NCBI GenBank assembly: GCA_013399115.1
Contig: VXAA01005608.1
Location: 465,727-529,726, forward strand
Length of the DNA stretch: 64,000 bases
Source of the DNA: Anseranas semipalmata
Lineage: Eukaryota > Chordata > Aves > Anseriformes > Anseranatidae
Direction of reading: 5' to 3'
Shown piece after piece: positions 15,001 through 30,000 of the stretch; position 1 is the first letter of the stretch; each line of letters starts with the position of its first letter. The notes beneath the pieces were generated by a model. The model made no database searches. It had not been told where the DNA came from and saw only the letters and a list, made by a program, of their open reading frames with translations. The translations under genes and the position numbers were made by a program.

Positions 15001-18000
15001 TTACAAACACAAAAATAATTACAAACATATTAACTAGTACAGTAACTTTAACACCAGAATGTTTATTTTATTAACTTCAAAAAATACTTACTAATAGAAG
15101 GAGATACCAAAATCAAGTGTTCAGGCTTAACAGCCCAAGTCTGTGGAGCATCTAGTTCATTCTGAATGAGATCATCAGTTTTTACAGGTAATGGAGGACC
15201 CTGGGGTCCTTTAACGGGAAGAACATCCAAAGTTGCATTGATATGTCTGACAGCATTCTCAGATCTGAAAATACGACTGGATTAAGCAAAAGTAGCAATG
15301 AAAATAACTCATGAGTAACTATAATACCCTACTGCTAATATTTCTCAGAATTTAATACTGAAATACAATGCTCTTCACATAGGCTTTCAAATTAATTCTC
15401 CGTTATCAAAAAAAAAAATGAAGTCAACAGCTATATCTTGACACAGCTTTTCCACAGGATGTTTAGAAGTGGCTTAATGGAAGGTACTAAAAACAATTAT
15501 CTTGAGGTGATAGTAAATTGCTTTCTCTACACATACTTTACTCAGATTAAAAAGGCACTGCAGAGAGAAACAAGGCAGTACAAGTTGTGTTTATCAGAAT
15601 CACAGAACACCCGAGGTCAGAAGGGACCTCTGGAGATCAGCTAGTCCAACAACACCCTGTTCAAAGCAGGGTTAGCTACAGCAGGTTGGTCCGTCCAGTC
15701 AGCTTTTGAATTTCTCTACAGATAGAGACTTTACAACCTCACCGGGCAGCCTGTTCCTGTCACCGTACACCACTGAGAAGACTGGCTCCCTCTTCTCTAT
15801 TTTCCCCATCAGGTGTTTGTACACGTTGATAAGATTTCCCCCTCACAAGACTTCTCTGCTTGAGGCTAAATTAACCCAGCTCTCTCAGCCTCTCTGTGCA
15901 AGACATATGCTCCAATCCTCTAGTCTTCTTCATGGCCTAGCGTTTCACATTTTTGCTTGCAAAATACATGGCAGATAAGCTCATATATGAAAGCTAGGAA
16001 GCTGCTACTTTAAGATTCAGTGTATTTTCTTAAGTTAAAGCTTAACTCGCAACAATTTTGATTTTAAATACTAAAAGAAAAGCAAAATTCAGCAATTAAG
16101 GAAAAAATAGGTGACTACTGCTCCATACAATGTTATACAAACATTGCTCTTTTCTCTAATATTTCTATTTCTATTTTGTAATGCTTCTGAGAATCCTGAC
16201 TCAGTTTAGGACAGGACTAATACCTGTGGATTCAACCCTTAAGATAGCAATGGAACTGGGAAGGCAACCAATTCACACCCATGACATGGGATTTCACAAT
16301 GGCCAGATAAGTAGTTAACACAGTCAGATCTCTTTTGAGAATTACAGTTTACTCAGAAAGTGAAGATCCTCATGATGCTTAGTCAGGGAATAAATTCCAA
16401 ATTGGAAGAACTGTTCAGGCTATCAAGCTGGGGGGGGCACCATCAAAAACGTCCTGCTTGCTGCTGTGGGTACTTGTTTCCAATCTCTAGCTTCACAACC
16501 CCACCATGCCTGATAAACACCTTGCTAGCCTACAAATCTGTCAAGCATCCCAAAGTGTTCAGCATCTGGAGTTCAACAGGTACAAATGATTTCAAGGTAG
16601 CATCCAAATATGTAGATGTCAAAATACAGGACTAGGTAGGACCTTTTCTTCACCTATGTGACAGGATCTTTAGGAAAAAAAAGCATGAAGACTCAAGAAC
16701 CAACCCATGCTAATACATTCTTTATAGTGTTAATGTTAAACCATATTTATGTTGTTTTTCATTTTTTATTTTGTTTTTATGCTACACTTTCTTAAGAAGT
16801 AGGACTTGTATAGGATTTGGATGTTTCTTTCCATTTTCAGGGCTCTAAGTGCTACAGCAACCTGTCTAAACAAAAATGACAAGTCCAAATTAAAGACCAG
16901 GTCTCTGCCTCCAAAGAAATCCTCCAAAGAAATCCTCCCAGTAAGAGACTTCATTTAGGCAGGAGACGAAGCCTAAGCACCAATCATTCTTTTCATGAGC
17001 TATAGTATACATTACATTGAAAGGTTGGCACATGAGCTGGACAAGGAGAAGGCCTTCATAATATAAACTCTACTTCCATCACAAACATCAAGAATTCTTT
17101 ACAAGGAATGAAGTAGTTACAGTCCTGTAGGACTACAGCAAGAAATGCACTTTGGAAGTGCCTATGGAAACAAAAAAAACAACACAACAACAACAAAAAC
17201 AGTTTATTCAGATGAAGAATAGGAAAATTCGCCAGGGAAGGCTTAGGCTAGATATTAACCAGATATTAGGAAAAATTTCTTCACTGAAAGGATTGTGAGG
17301 CACTGGAACAGGCTGCCCAGGATGTGGTTGGGTCACCATCCCTGGAGGTATTCAAAAGACATTTAGACGTAGAGCTTAGTGACATGGTTTAGTGGAGGAC
17401 TTGGTAATGTTAGGTTATAGGTTGGATTGGATGATCTTGGAGGTCTCTTCCAACCTAAATGATTCTGTGGAATTGCAAATACAGTCAATGATGTCAATTC
17501 AGGGAACAGTTTAAAGGTTATCTCAACAGTTTAACAGATTATAGAGAAGAATAATGAGAAGAGCGACCTATATACTCACTGGGGCCATTCTCATCATAGA
17601 GCCAGTTCTTTAACTTGTAGAGCAAGTCAATTTCCACTGCTTTTCTTTTAAAATCTTACTGATTTTAAATGAAAGGAGCCACACTGCAGTTAGGCATTAT
17701 CTGACAGTTATCCTTACAGTTACATTACCTGTTCGATTCCAAATGACGTCCAGGAGACTGCGGAAAACCATCCCGATCAAAAACGAAACATCCAACCACA
17801 GTAAGGATAACTTTTCGTACATTTGCATAGAAAAGACGGATGTCATTTTTCCCCCGTGGGATATCACATACTAAAAAAGTAACAGAGCAATTCTAGTAAG
17901 AACAAATCAATAATACTCAGAAATTGTACAGAGATTTAGGATATACTCTTAGTTAATAATCTGTTGGCTAAGATCATTCAAAAAATGACTTAGGACAAGT

Positions 18001-21000
18001 TAAATTATCAGGCATAAATCAACATTAACATGAGATGCAACAAAAATTTAAAAACACAAAAATTTTAACTTTTTAATTATAAAAGATATTTTCCACCTTT
18101 ATACAAATGATACATACTAATCTGATTGAAGGCCCAATTAAAATTTGACTTTTTTTTTTTACCCTGACAAATATAACTAATACATTCCAAAGACTTCATA
18201 GAGACTCAACTTTTGAGAGAAGTTATTTTTCAATTACTCAATCTATACAATCCAATACCTCATTACTTAATTACACCTGTAAATATCCAAAAGACCAGAA
18301 ATGTCAGAGTATGATTTAAAAATAATTGTTCCATCAAAGTATTTAATAATCTAGTCAAAGGTTACTCCTCTGCTTCAAGCCACTTCATGTTGAATTGACA
18401 GAATGAAGAAGTGAACGCTCACACAGGATACATTTGATCCATTATTACTTCTGCTGCACAGCAGATTATCAGAGAAAATTATTAATATTTGTATATAGGA
18501 TCTACATTTCAGCTAGAGATAAGACAGAGTAATACCTACTGGAGAAGCATATTTAGTTAGTTAACAAAGCCAAGTCTTTCAGAAGGATGTCTGTGATTTT
18601 GGAAGCAAATAATTTATTTATTCTGCAATACAATTCAGCATAGAAATATGTTCATCCTATAGGATGACAGTTATTTCTGCTCCATAAATTTCTGTTCTCT
18701 CTACACACACCTTATTCCTTGAATTCCATTCAGTTCAGGAAATGTCAATTTTCAAACATCCGATTAAAGTATTTAAGTCTGATACCTCATTTTCACCATC
18801 TTGAAATATCAAAATGGCTAGGTCACAACAGCATTTAAAGTTGTCTTAAAAAGGCCAGAGTGCATACATTCTAGACCCAAAAATGTCAGACCCCAAACAC
18901 AGCATGCAAACAGCATAATGGTGCAATCCTCCCAATCACAAAGGATGAAACCAAGTTTTTTATGAAGGCTTAGATCCTATAAAATATGAAGTACATCATG
19001 GGACATCTAGAAATGCGCAAAAAGATCTTGCAAAGAATATTTGATCAAAATTCCCCCCTCTTTAACAATAAATCCATATGTAGACAGGATGCTAATATGC
19101 ATTGCATATACATTTGTTTTGATGACCCAAGTATGCAGTCAAGATGTTTTAGATTGCTTTAGAATAAAACATTGCTAGAAGTCAAATATCAACAACCACT
19201 ATCGCTGTTCAGTTGGCAACAGAAGCATACCTTAGCAACTAGAAATAGAGTAGATCAGTATATAAAAGACATTTGGTTAGTCCAACAAACCATATAAGTG
19301 TTAGGGAGCTGCCAAATCTGGTGGCTGTTCGAGGAGAGGCTGCCACAGATCCAACCAGCAGCAAGGCTGAGCGTGCGTTCCCAGTGGGCACACGCACACC
19401 ACACATACACGCGCAGCCAGTCATACAGGCAAAATACAGATGGGTGTGCTCAGTACTCAGGCGAACACAACACCAGTGGCCCCATCCTGTTCCCCTCTCT
19501 GCCTGATCAGGACGAATGCCCTGTAGTGGGAACATACGTACATCCAGTGTGGATCCCTCTAGTGGGTGGGCTTAGGCATTCAGTCTCCCCAGTTGCCAGG
19601 GGAGGAACCTGCTCTCAAACACCCCCCCACACACACTCCACACCCCTTGCACACAACCTGCCCCCAGATCCCAGCCCCTGCATTTGATAGCAGTCGCATG
19701 CTGACATCCCTGCCCTCACTCACTCCAGCTGCTGGCCCCTCAGACACACAGACCCCTAAAACCTGTGGTCTGACTCCAGTTGCTGGCCCTTAGACACACA
19801 CCATACCAAATAGAGAGCCACTCACCCACAGAAATGGTTAGAAATAGAGTTCATCAGAAGACATGACAGACTGCTGACCAGGTGCTGGGCATGGCCAGAC
19901 AAGCATACTGACCAGCAACCTGTTCACATGCAACCATTCCCTCTTGTCCCCTTAACCCTCTATTTACCCCATGTGTGTTCCTCCCCAAACCACCTTGATC
20001 CTTCCCTTTCTCCACCTTCGGTTCCTCCCCCAAACATCCCATAGCAAGTCCTGCACGATCCCAAAATGCTGCTCACCTTCACCCCACCATGTGTCCCACG
20101 CCCCTCAGGCAGTAACTTCTCTTGGTCTGTAAGGCGATCCAGAAAGCCTCTCCAGCTCACTCATGGTGTGCATTGCACACTGGGCCATGAGGCTGATGGC
20201 TCCCCTGGGACAGCCCTAGGAGGGGCCAGGGCTCCTTCTCCAAGCATATTATTGGGGTTCTCCACCTGCCTCTGCACCCCTCATGTTTGTGGAGACAGGC
20301 CTTGTATGGGCTGAGCGTTCTCTGTTGGCCATGGAACAGCAGGGTCAAGGTATTATTTGAGCTCGCTCACCTGCCACTGTTCCTCTACGCTCCTGGGAGG
20401 GTGTGCGCTCACAGGAGCCTTAATGACACCGAAACTTAGGAATGCCTGTAAAATTCTAGTTCTCTTACAAGTATGCATGCTGTCTAGTCTAATTGCATGG
20501 TTACATATACCACACTGATGTATCAAGAGAGCAGACTGATGACAAACTAACAATACACTATTCCAAACGCTAATGTTAGTACATAATTCTGGGATGACAT
20601 GAAGGTAAGGAAGGGCTTTAAGTTTATAACACTTAACGAAGAGCAAGAATAACCTAGTTTACTTTCTTAAGAGCTACTCATCCAGCATCCCTCCTCAAAA
20701 GCTTATTTGCAGTGTTATACAAGTCTGCTTTTTTTTTTTTTTTTGGACAATAACAGTCTTCACCTCAAATTTTTTTTGATTCAGTACAGAAAATTATAAA
20801 TAAAAGGGCAAGGATATTTTATGTCCAAGATAAATAAGCTGGAGTAAATAAACAGATTGTGCCTAAACAGTGAACAATAAACTACCTTTGACAGCCTCAG
20901 GAAAGTACACTTCTCCCCCCCCCAAAAAAGACAAAATAAAACTAAGATGCAAGAGATAGGCCTTGTTTTCTACAGAAAGAAAAAGAAAATTAAACTACTA

Positions 21001-24000
21001 TTAACAGGACTATCTCTGATCACTTTATTATTAAAAGCTGTCTAGGCTCTCTTACACTGAGTAAACAACTTCAGACCATACTCAAGAACTCAAGTATCTT
21101 ATCTTCACTAGCATTTCACCTCAGCCAAGATGAATGATCACTTTTCCAAGTAAAGACAACATAAAATCTATAGGGAAGGTATCAGGCTACAACTTTTATT
21201 CAGGTGTAGTAGTCTTAGAACAGTGAAATTTTTCTATATGTAAATAAAGCTAGTTTAAGAAATAGGGTTTGAGAGTAAGCTTCTTCACGACACTAAAAGG
21301 GCTTGAATTTTTTTTTTCTGAAGATGGCTTTACAACATGTTGTGTTCTTTTTTAATAAGTTCCTTGCTAACAGAAGCAGAAGTACAAAAAATATGATGTT
21401 ATTTAACTTGGGAAGGGACATACAACTTAACATCAAAGTTGTTTGCCTCCTATTTTTCAAATAGAGTATATATCTGTGTACAAAAAACTGATGCTTTCAG
21501 TAAAATCAAGTCTCTTAAGTATTAAAAACTCTTCCAATAAACCTAGCATTTTTAATGCCGTAACATTCATAGACTGGGGTTGCATTTTCATAGGAGAAAA
21601 GCACAGGAATTAGTTTACATAGACAATATTGAAAATTGAATAAAAGTAATCAGTTTTGCTTCGGCATTTATCAAAAATGAAGTAAAGGAAAAACAACCTG
21701 GATTCAAGGCTAAAAATCTATTTTTTCCACTGGAAAACAAAGTATTACCTTTTTTTTTTTTTTTGGAAAGTTCATATGCTTACCTTCTGTCACAAGCTGC
21801 TCCCCTTGAAATTCTTCATCAAATAGAATGTTTCTTAATAAGTTGTTTTCTGGGACTATTTGTTTTGCTGCCTCAAGTTTACACATCATAGCTCTGTTAC
21901 AGATGAGAAACCAGAGTCGTTAAATTATTCAAAGTATTGGAAACATCAATCTCAAGAGACTGGTAAAATTGTAAGAATCCAGCATCATTTTAACTTTTAT
22001 CATTTCTGGAATATCTAAGGTAGGCCAATTTGCTATCAAGATGATCACACATTCAGCTATTCCGTGAGCGTTTTATTCAAGGTCATATGGTTAAATTCAG
22101 CTAGGTTTAATACTTCATTTGGGTAACAAGAAATACAATGACTTTCATAAAGTTTCAGGCAATTACATTTAAGAGCAATGGTAAAAGATTCTCAAAGAAA
22201 TTTTACACTGAATGATGATCAGTACCTTAGTACTCTGCCTATTTTCAACATTTCGCATGATCATTACACACCATACACAGCACAAGTCACTTGTGTTACT
22301 AGAAGCAGAGCATGCCATTCAGTTGTGCATTTGCGTTACTGTGTTTCTATTTCAATTTGTGTAACATAGCCTCTACTTAAGCTTGGTAAGATATATTCTA
22401 CAGATTTCATTAGAGTCTGTTATGAGCATATGTGGATGTTATTTCTCTCACATCCACATCCACTCGCATAGAATCACAGAATCACAGAATATCCCGAGTT
22501 GGAAGGGACCCATAAGGATCATCGAGTCCAACTCCTGGCACTGCACAGGTCTACCCAAAATTTTAGACCATGTGACTAAGTGCACAGTCCAAACGCCTCT
22601 TAAATTCAGACAGGCTTGGTGCAGTNNNNNNNNNNNNNNNNNNNNNNNNNNNNNNNNNNNNNNNNNNNNNNNNNNNNNNNNNNNNNNNNNNNNNNNNNNN
22701 NNNNNNNNNNNNNNNNNNNNNNNNNNNNNNNNNNNNNNNNNNNNNNNNNNNNNNNNNNNNNNNNNNNNNNNNNNNNNNNNNNNNNNNNNNNNNNNNNNNN
22801 NNNNNNNNNNNNNNNNNNNNNNNNNNNNNNNNNNNNNNNNNNNNNNNNNNNNNNNNNNNNNNNNNNNNNNNNNNNNNNNNNNNNNNNNNNNNNNNTCATT
22901 CCCCTCGACCGGCTAGCAATGCTGTGCCTGATGCACCCCAGGATACGGTTGGCCGTCCTGGCTGCCAGGGCACACTGCTGGCTCATATTCAACTTGCTGT
23001 CAACCACAACCCCCAGATCCCTCTCTGCGGGGCTGCTCTCCAGCATCTCGTCGCCCAGTCTGTACGTATAGCCAGGGTTGCCCCGTCCCAGGTGCAGGAC
23101 GCGGCACTTGCTCTTATTAAACTTCATGCAGTTGGTGATTGCCCAGCTCTCCAATCTGTCCAGATGTGTTCTTCCTTAATATAATTCAGCAAACCAAGAT
23201 GCAAATCTCATTCAAAACTTAATATTACCAAATTTCAGTACTAATCCTTTCAGTACTAGCTACAGTATGTAAACTAAACAAACAAAAAAGAACACCACAA
23301 ACAAACAACCCCCTCCAACCAAACAACCTACCAGATGCAAGACTACTGGATCTCTCCATGTCACCAAGGCTTATTGTTTTGTGCTTGCCATTTTTGTAAG
23401 CAAGTTAAAGCCATGCTTGTGGCAGCATACACCACTAGCTTTAACATTTCATTAAACATCTGTCTACGGAACAATAGCAAAGTACATCTTACCTACGATA
23501 TTGCTGCCTGGAAATTTCATCTCCATAAAAAAAACACACTGTCGATAACAATGTCTTCGCTCTAAGTAAGTTCTTTTCCATGGGATTCCACGTTACAGTA
23601 ATCACCTGGTAAAATAAATAGGCAACACATTTGGAAACAAAAATCTTAAAATTTAGTACTAATGTTTGGAAAATTAAATGAAACAAAGTTAAACAAGTTA
23701 AATAAGATTTTAATGAAGAACTAGTGAGACATTTTCATTAATCATATTTATCTTAATCAATAATACTTGTTCAGAATCAGGTATTCTACTTACTTCATGT
23801 GTTCCTTCTCTTAGTACAAACTTCTCTGGAGACACCGTCATTACCTGAGGATCCACAACTGTTTTTGTCTGTAGGTTTGCAAAGCACAGTGCTTTAACAT
23901 AGGCAGCCCGAGAACCTGTATTTCTTATGCGGAAGGAAACTGTACTTAATCTTGAAGGCAACAATCCATCCAGTGTTAACATGTAACTGTCTGTCAGCTT

Positions 24001-27000
24001 CTTAACACTTTCTAAAATTATATTGCTAGTTCCTCCATATCCAGATAAAGGTATCTGGGGAAAAAGTAAAAAAAGCAGTAGTTCAAATGAAAGCCTTCTT
24101 ACTAAAGTTTCTGTATAACCATGTTAAACCATACAAAGATGTACAGCAAGACAACTGAAAATACTTAAAATGTGAACTGAAAAGACTTTCAAGAAATAAA
24201 GCAGCTTAAGTTTATTTAACCTGTTTCAAGTTTTACTGATAATTAATTTAAGGCCTATCTATAAAGGCAGAGAAGTTCAGATTTTTTTGACAGTTCTAGA
24301 GTTAAAATCTTGGGCTACTTTTAACATAGTACATAAAATCTTTCTTCTTCCTTCACAAAAAAGTGCATACAAAGTTAAGGCTGCTTCATGCTTAAACTCT
24401 AAAATTTAACACCCATACAATCTTTTCACAAGTATACAGATGCGTATAGTGAGTATCTTGAAAAGTTTCAACTTTTTGACAGAGACAGCTATTCAGTGAT
24501 ATACTTTCAACAATTAAGAAAAATCTATGTTTAAAATTAGTAGAAATTAGGTTAGGACTCTTACAGTAAACTTAATTCCTGGCTGTGATCGAATCCCCAG
24601 CTGTTTGATTTCCAGTTTTGCAAAGAAGCAAGTTACGCGAGTAGGTGTAAACATCAAGTATATATTAGTATCTTCTTTGGGACGGATTTTGAGTTCCCAA
24701 CTACTAGTTAAGCGTTCTTCTGACCCAAATATACTTTGCAGCTATAAAAGAAATGAAGATTTCAGAAATGAGCAACTACACTGAAAAAAAAAAAAAACAA
24801 CATTTTAATAAGAGTTACTTCACTAACAACCCAAAATTAACTTCATCAAAATCTGGATTAACTAAATTGACAATGGCAGACGTTTAAGGTTGCGATGCTT
24901 AACATGCAACAGAAAAGATTAAGTTCAAGATACTCTCACAGTAAGCACATCAGCACCTCTCAGTTTAGACCACAGAACTTCTTGCCTTCAATCCTCAAAA
25001 CAGTGTGTAAGGCTGAACTTAAATAGTGCTACATTAATTCTCTCAGCTGAATATTTTAGATATCAGATCTGAACACGAGGAAAAGGGCATATACATTTAT
25101 GAGGACTATATAACAAAAAATCTGTAGTATTGATAATTCCAAAGACTAATTCAAGTTTCTCCTTCTTCTCTCCCATACACACAGTCCCTTGGAGTGAGGT
25201 CTGGAATCCTTCCTGCAAGAAGGACCACTGAAAGATCTCTCCAATAGGTATCAAGTCTGTTGTGCTATGGCAGTTTGAAGAGCTGTAAACTGAGCTCCAC
25301 TTTGCTGCAGCACTGTTATGGTTTCAGCTCTCCCTAACGTTATCAGTGTAGCTCTGCTACCATGTTCATCTGGGCGGTCTCAGAGTAAATACATAGCTTG
25401 CTAGTCACTGATGTTTATAAAGGAACAATGACTTCAGGGAAAAGACTGCCAGCTACAGACAAGATTCAGAGACAAAACATCTGTTTGGTTAAAACATCAA
25501 GTCTGTAAGAAGCCACAATTCAGCTATGAAGACATGGATTTTAGGAAAATAAATGAATAGCACTTTAAGTTGATTGAGCTCAAAATAAAGTTCTCAAAAT
25601 ATCTCAAAAGAAATTATGTACGGATACAGTCACTGGAACACTTCTGAGAAAGCACCAAAAAGTAAAGGAGATACATCAGCGAGGAACTTCCTAGAACTCT
25701 GCAACTCTTCTGACCCGAAGTGATGGCTTATCAATAAGGTCACTTTCTAAAATAAGTCTAACCAAAAGTTTGTCCTATGGAAGTCCTAACCACAAACTTT
25801 AGGCTGAGCTGAGAGAACACATCTTTTAAAAGTGAGAACAGTTTAACCAGCCCCTTCACAAGTTTCAGGGTAGCTGGACACAGGTATCCTAATACTCCTT
25901 TCAGTAAAACAGCCATTTGTTCCTCTAGCTCAATCAATTAGTCTCATATGAAAGTCACTCGAGAAGAATGAACAGGCATACCAGACAGAAGTCTGAGCTC
26001 TTCAGTTAAGCAACCATGTCTCAGCTGTATTAAGTATTAAACTACTTAGCAGGTTCAGGCATTCTTGAGAAAAATTGTAGGGGGGAGCAATAATATGTAA
26101 TAGTTGACTCTAGCTAGAAGAAAGAAAAAAGCCTTGTTTTCCACAGTTTCCAATGTATTTGGAGTGTTAATTCTTTTACGGTCTTCACTAGCCAATAGGC
26201 TCCCAGACTACCTGCTCCAAATGGCAGCCTGCTTATCCTCTAAACCATGGCCTACAGCGTTATTACAGAGAGAGGCACACAAAAATTGTTTTGGCAGTTA
26301 ACGCTGCCAGTAGATTTTCTGGTTACAACAGAAACAGAAAGCAACAATCTACCAAACAATTCCGTCCAGATCACCTTTACTGATGAATGATGAAACTTAA
26401 GCCATATTGGTTAAAAACCTCTCTGATTGTTGGAGAACGATCATAAGTTTAGCAGTGACTCAGAGAAAACCAGACACCCTTTAAAGGAAAGGCTACAGAT
26501 GAACCAGTCAATAACTGGGATTTTTCAATAAGCACAGGAAAAACATCTCAAGTACTTCCAGAATAAAAAATAAAAATAAAAAAAATCAGGCTTTGATGTC
26601 CAGAATTCCGTACAATTACCATGGCATCTGATGCATCATTAGATACACATATAGATTTTCTCTTTTGTGAAGTCTGAAATTCAAAACCCATTTGGCACTT
26701 TAAACATGTCACATGTCTAGCCAAGCAGTGTCACAAGTCCATCAACATTTCAGAGTATGTCTGACTCATCTCTGTCAGAGTCAACCCAAGATAGAGATGA
26801 GCAAGGTCCTCCATCTTGGTGCCAAGATCTAACATAGCACAGGCAGAAAAGGGAACACCACTACAACTTTGATCTCCACCACCTTCAGGCAGGCAGGCAA
26901 TGCCACAAAGAGCTATGTCAATATCTTGATCAGGAGCACTGCCAGAATTTACTGGGTGCCTCAGAGCCATCCTTGACCTGAAAAACAGAGTCTGAGGAGG

Positions 27001-30000
27001 ATATCACAGCCTAATTCATAAAGTTGTCTTGTGCTGGCATGACCTTGCATGACAAGTGGAATTGTACACAGCTTCAGTATATGTCCGTTAATACACAGAC
27101 ACGGGACACAGGTTAGCAGATTGAACATGAGCACCACATAGGACCAAAAGACTAATCAAAATCCTCATCAGTACAATACAAGACCATACGATGACCCAAA
27201 ATAGTCTGTTGAAAAGATAAGCAGAAAATTACTAAGCTTTCCCTGTCTTAACTCTTAATATATGCTTACTGCATGAAATTACGAAGTAGACAAACTATTT
27301 TCAATTGTGCCATTCCACTGAGCTAACATAACTATACATTAAACCTTTAACCCCATTTAACTCTTCTGGCCTGAAAACAGACTAGTGAGCTGCTATTCCA
27401 AAATAGCAAATGCAAAATTCACCTTCTGTGATGAAATTAATTTGGAGAGATCCTCTACAACTTGATTTCTAATCTAGTTTAGCTACCACTGAGCAAGTGC
27501 TACAAGCAAGACAAATTTTGACATTTTTATTATAAACATAATCTAATAGATATCATAAATACTAAAGAGAAATTTTCCTTGCAGTTACCTGAAAGCAGTC
27601 CTGATCCTGGCCTCTTATCACCAGTCTTAAATGCTGAGTCACAGACGGAGAGTTATTTCTTAGAGTTAACTTCTGCTGGCTGAAAAAAGTATGAAGTTTA
27701 ATTTATATTTGCTGCATAATATACCTAACTATATATATTTATTCAGGGGAGCAATGGAAATGGGACAATTAATATTAAAGTCATTTCATGAAAAAAACAC
27801 CTCCTGGTACAACAGAATATATTAGCTAGAAAGTTATTTCTATATTCTCAAACTTACAGACTTTACAGAATTGTACACCATTACACATCAGTCCATCACA
27901 GTTTTCTGAGGTTTAAGTATTGTAGTTAGCAGTTTGAACTCTTAAAGAATGCAGAAGTTGTGTCAATATCAAAATTCCATAAAAAAATAAATGTCACTTT
28001 AAGAGAGATATAATTAGATTATCCAGAACCACTCAGTTATACAGAAGCAGTCTTGTAAGCAATGCAACCCAGGTTCACCGGAACAGTGATAGAGAACTAA
28101 ATTAAGGATAACTTTTCTTCTTCGTGTATTTTTCAACATGATTGTACCACAGAAAGTTGTGGCCACTTGGCAGCATCAGGTTGATCAAAAAGGGCTTTTT
28201 TTCCCCCCCTCTGTGATATATCCTGGCATTGACCAGGCTTCCAGTATTCAGATCCTCCTTCAAGAGAGGTAGGAAACCTCGCCAGTGAGAAGAGCTAGTG
28301 CCTTTTTTTTTATTTTAGTGAGTCAAAAAACAATCACAGAACAATCTGACAAGCCCTAAAACTAGTTAAAAACAAAAGGGAAAGATCATGCAGTTAGAGC
28401 AAATAGAAGGAGGAAGAGAAAACAAAGCCTCTCCTCGGTTTTCAGCAGCAGACACTGTTTTGTACTCTACTGAAACAAAAATTTTAAAAAGAATTTTAGC
28501 TAATAGTTTTTGAGAGTCAAAACTATTTTCAAGATGAACAAAAAAAAATACAGAGTTGAGAAAATCATTTCCAAACGCAAAACAGACAAAACTACAATTT
28601 GAGAAATACACCATCTTGACAAAACGTAAAAATGGGAATACAGCTATCAGAAGTGGTTCTTGGTTACAAATATGGATCACTTTAAAAAGTGCAATATAAT
28701 ATAGAATATCATGTTAAGTATTTTAAGTTTTACTTACACCGATCCTCCAAGTTTTACTCCTCCCCAAGCAATGAACTGTTTGTTGGAGAGAATGGGTGGG
28801 ATCTCAGAGCAGCTGGCAGCTGTAGACACAGGTCTGTTTTCCACAGACTCTACCTCGCCTTTTATCACCACTTCGTACTGAGGCCCAGATGGCAGCACAA
28901 GGATTTTCAAAACACTTGAAAAATAAATACATAATTTTAAATCTCATCACAGAACAAGATTAGCTGATGAAAACACAACATAACTGAAAAAAATATTATA
29001 GATAGGCCTTTTTACACTACTTTCCTAAGGGGAAAGTACACTTATTTTACAAAAGGCCAGCTTTAAGTATGGCAAAATTTAAATCCTTCAGGCTATAGGC
29101 ATGTGTGCTGCATGTACCTCATGCTGTCTTCTGTGGTGTTTCATCTGGGGATGGTTCAGACAAGTGTTTCAGAGACCACAGCTAAGGTAGATATTTTTTG
29201 CCCATGCTGATTTCTGATTATTTTGACAGACTGAGAGAAGCATGGCGTCTGGTTGTCTCTATGTACAATAAATGCCTTTTGTAATACCTGTGAAACTTCA
29301 TTCAAGTTTCACAAGTGAGAGATACCGAGGAGCTTCAAAATTAAACCGAGTCCTGTTCATAGCATTTTAAGCCACAAAAATCAAGGCGCTCTCTTCAGTT
29401 TGTTTCCTGGGACACTGTTCCTACGGATAGGAAACCAGTGACCTACGGCTGGCTTTTCACGTATATTGGTCTCTATGCAACAGGATACAAGTACAGTGCA
29501 GATGACTACTGACTGCCTTCTTCAAACAAAGCAAAGAAACAGATGAATGAGAGCATCAAGAGAGCACAGTTAAATAATCAATTAGAAAGAAACGGGCTAA
29601 TACTGAATAGGAAAATTGGACCAAACTATCAAACAAAACTGGGAGGGGAAACTAAACAAACAAGCAAAAAGACAGAAGAACGAGGAAAGCCAAAGTACTG
29701 CCTAAGCAAGGAAGACAGAAACCAGCAGAGAAATAAAATGAAAGGCAAAAGTATATAGGGAAGGAAGTGGAGATTGGAATTACCTAACCAGTGATACAGT
29801 GAACAAGAATAAACAATCAGAAAAGCAAAACAGGAAAAAAAAACACCAGAAAAAAAGGCAGAGGGCAGAAAGGAAATCAAGCTTATAAGGAACAGGCCGA
29901 AGTATTTGCTATAGCATAGACCCACTTAAAGCCAGGAATGGAACTCGAGAACTCCAGTCTAGCTGTCATTGAATTCCTATGATGCCCACTGACAGAGTTC

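Larger units (their letters stand above)
15265..17728 (-). other. CEP192: CEP192 intron E28-E29
   Basis: 2.46-kb intron with two CR1 fragments in opposite orientation (about 15596-15960 and 17215-17470). A 13-base direct repeat (tccaaagaaatcc) occurs twice near 16910-16936. Confidence 0.85.
21894..23492 (-). other. CEP192: CEP192 intron E26-E27
   Basis: 1.6-kb intron largely made of a CR1 insertion interrupted by the 270-N gap, followed by an A/C-rich stretch near 23275-23330. Confidence 0.85.

Noticed and set aside
19298..19687. 129-codon plus-strand frame
   Set aside because: A by-product of the GC-rich block, where stop codons are rare. Overlapping frames in other phases are equally open.
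22383..23154. Long open frames spanning 22606-23154
   Set aside because: Their length is inflated by the 270 Ns; the readable part is CR1 ORF2.
29543..29925. Overlapping 71- and 98-codon frames on both strands
   Set aside because: Caused by a purine-rich intronic stretch; low-complexity Lys/Glu and Phe/Ser products.
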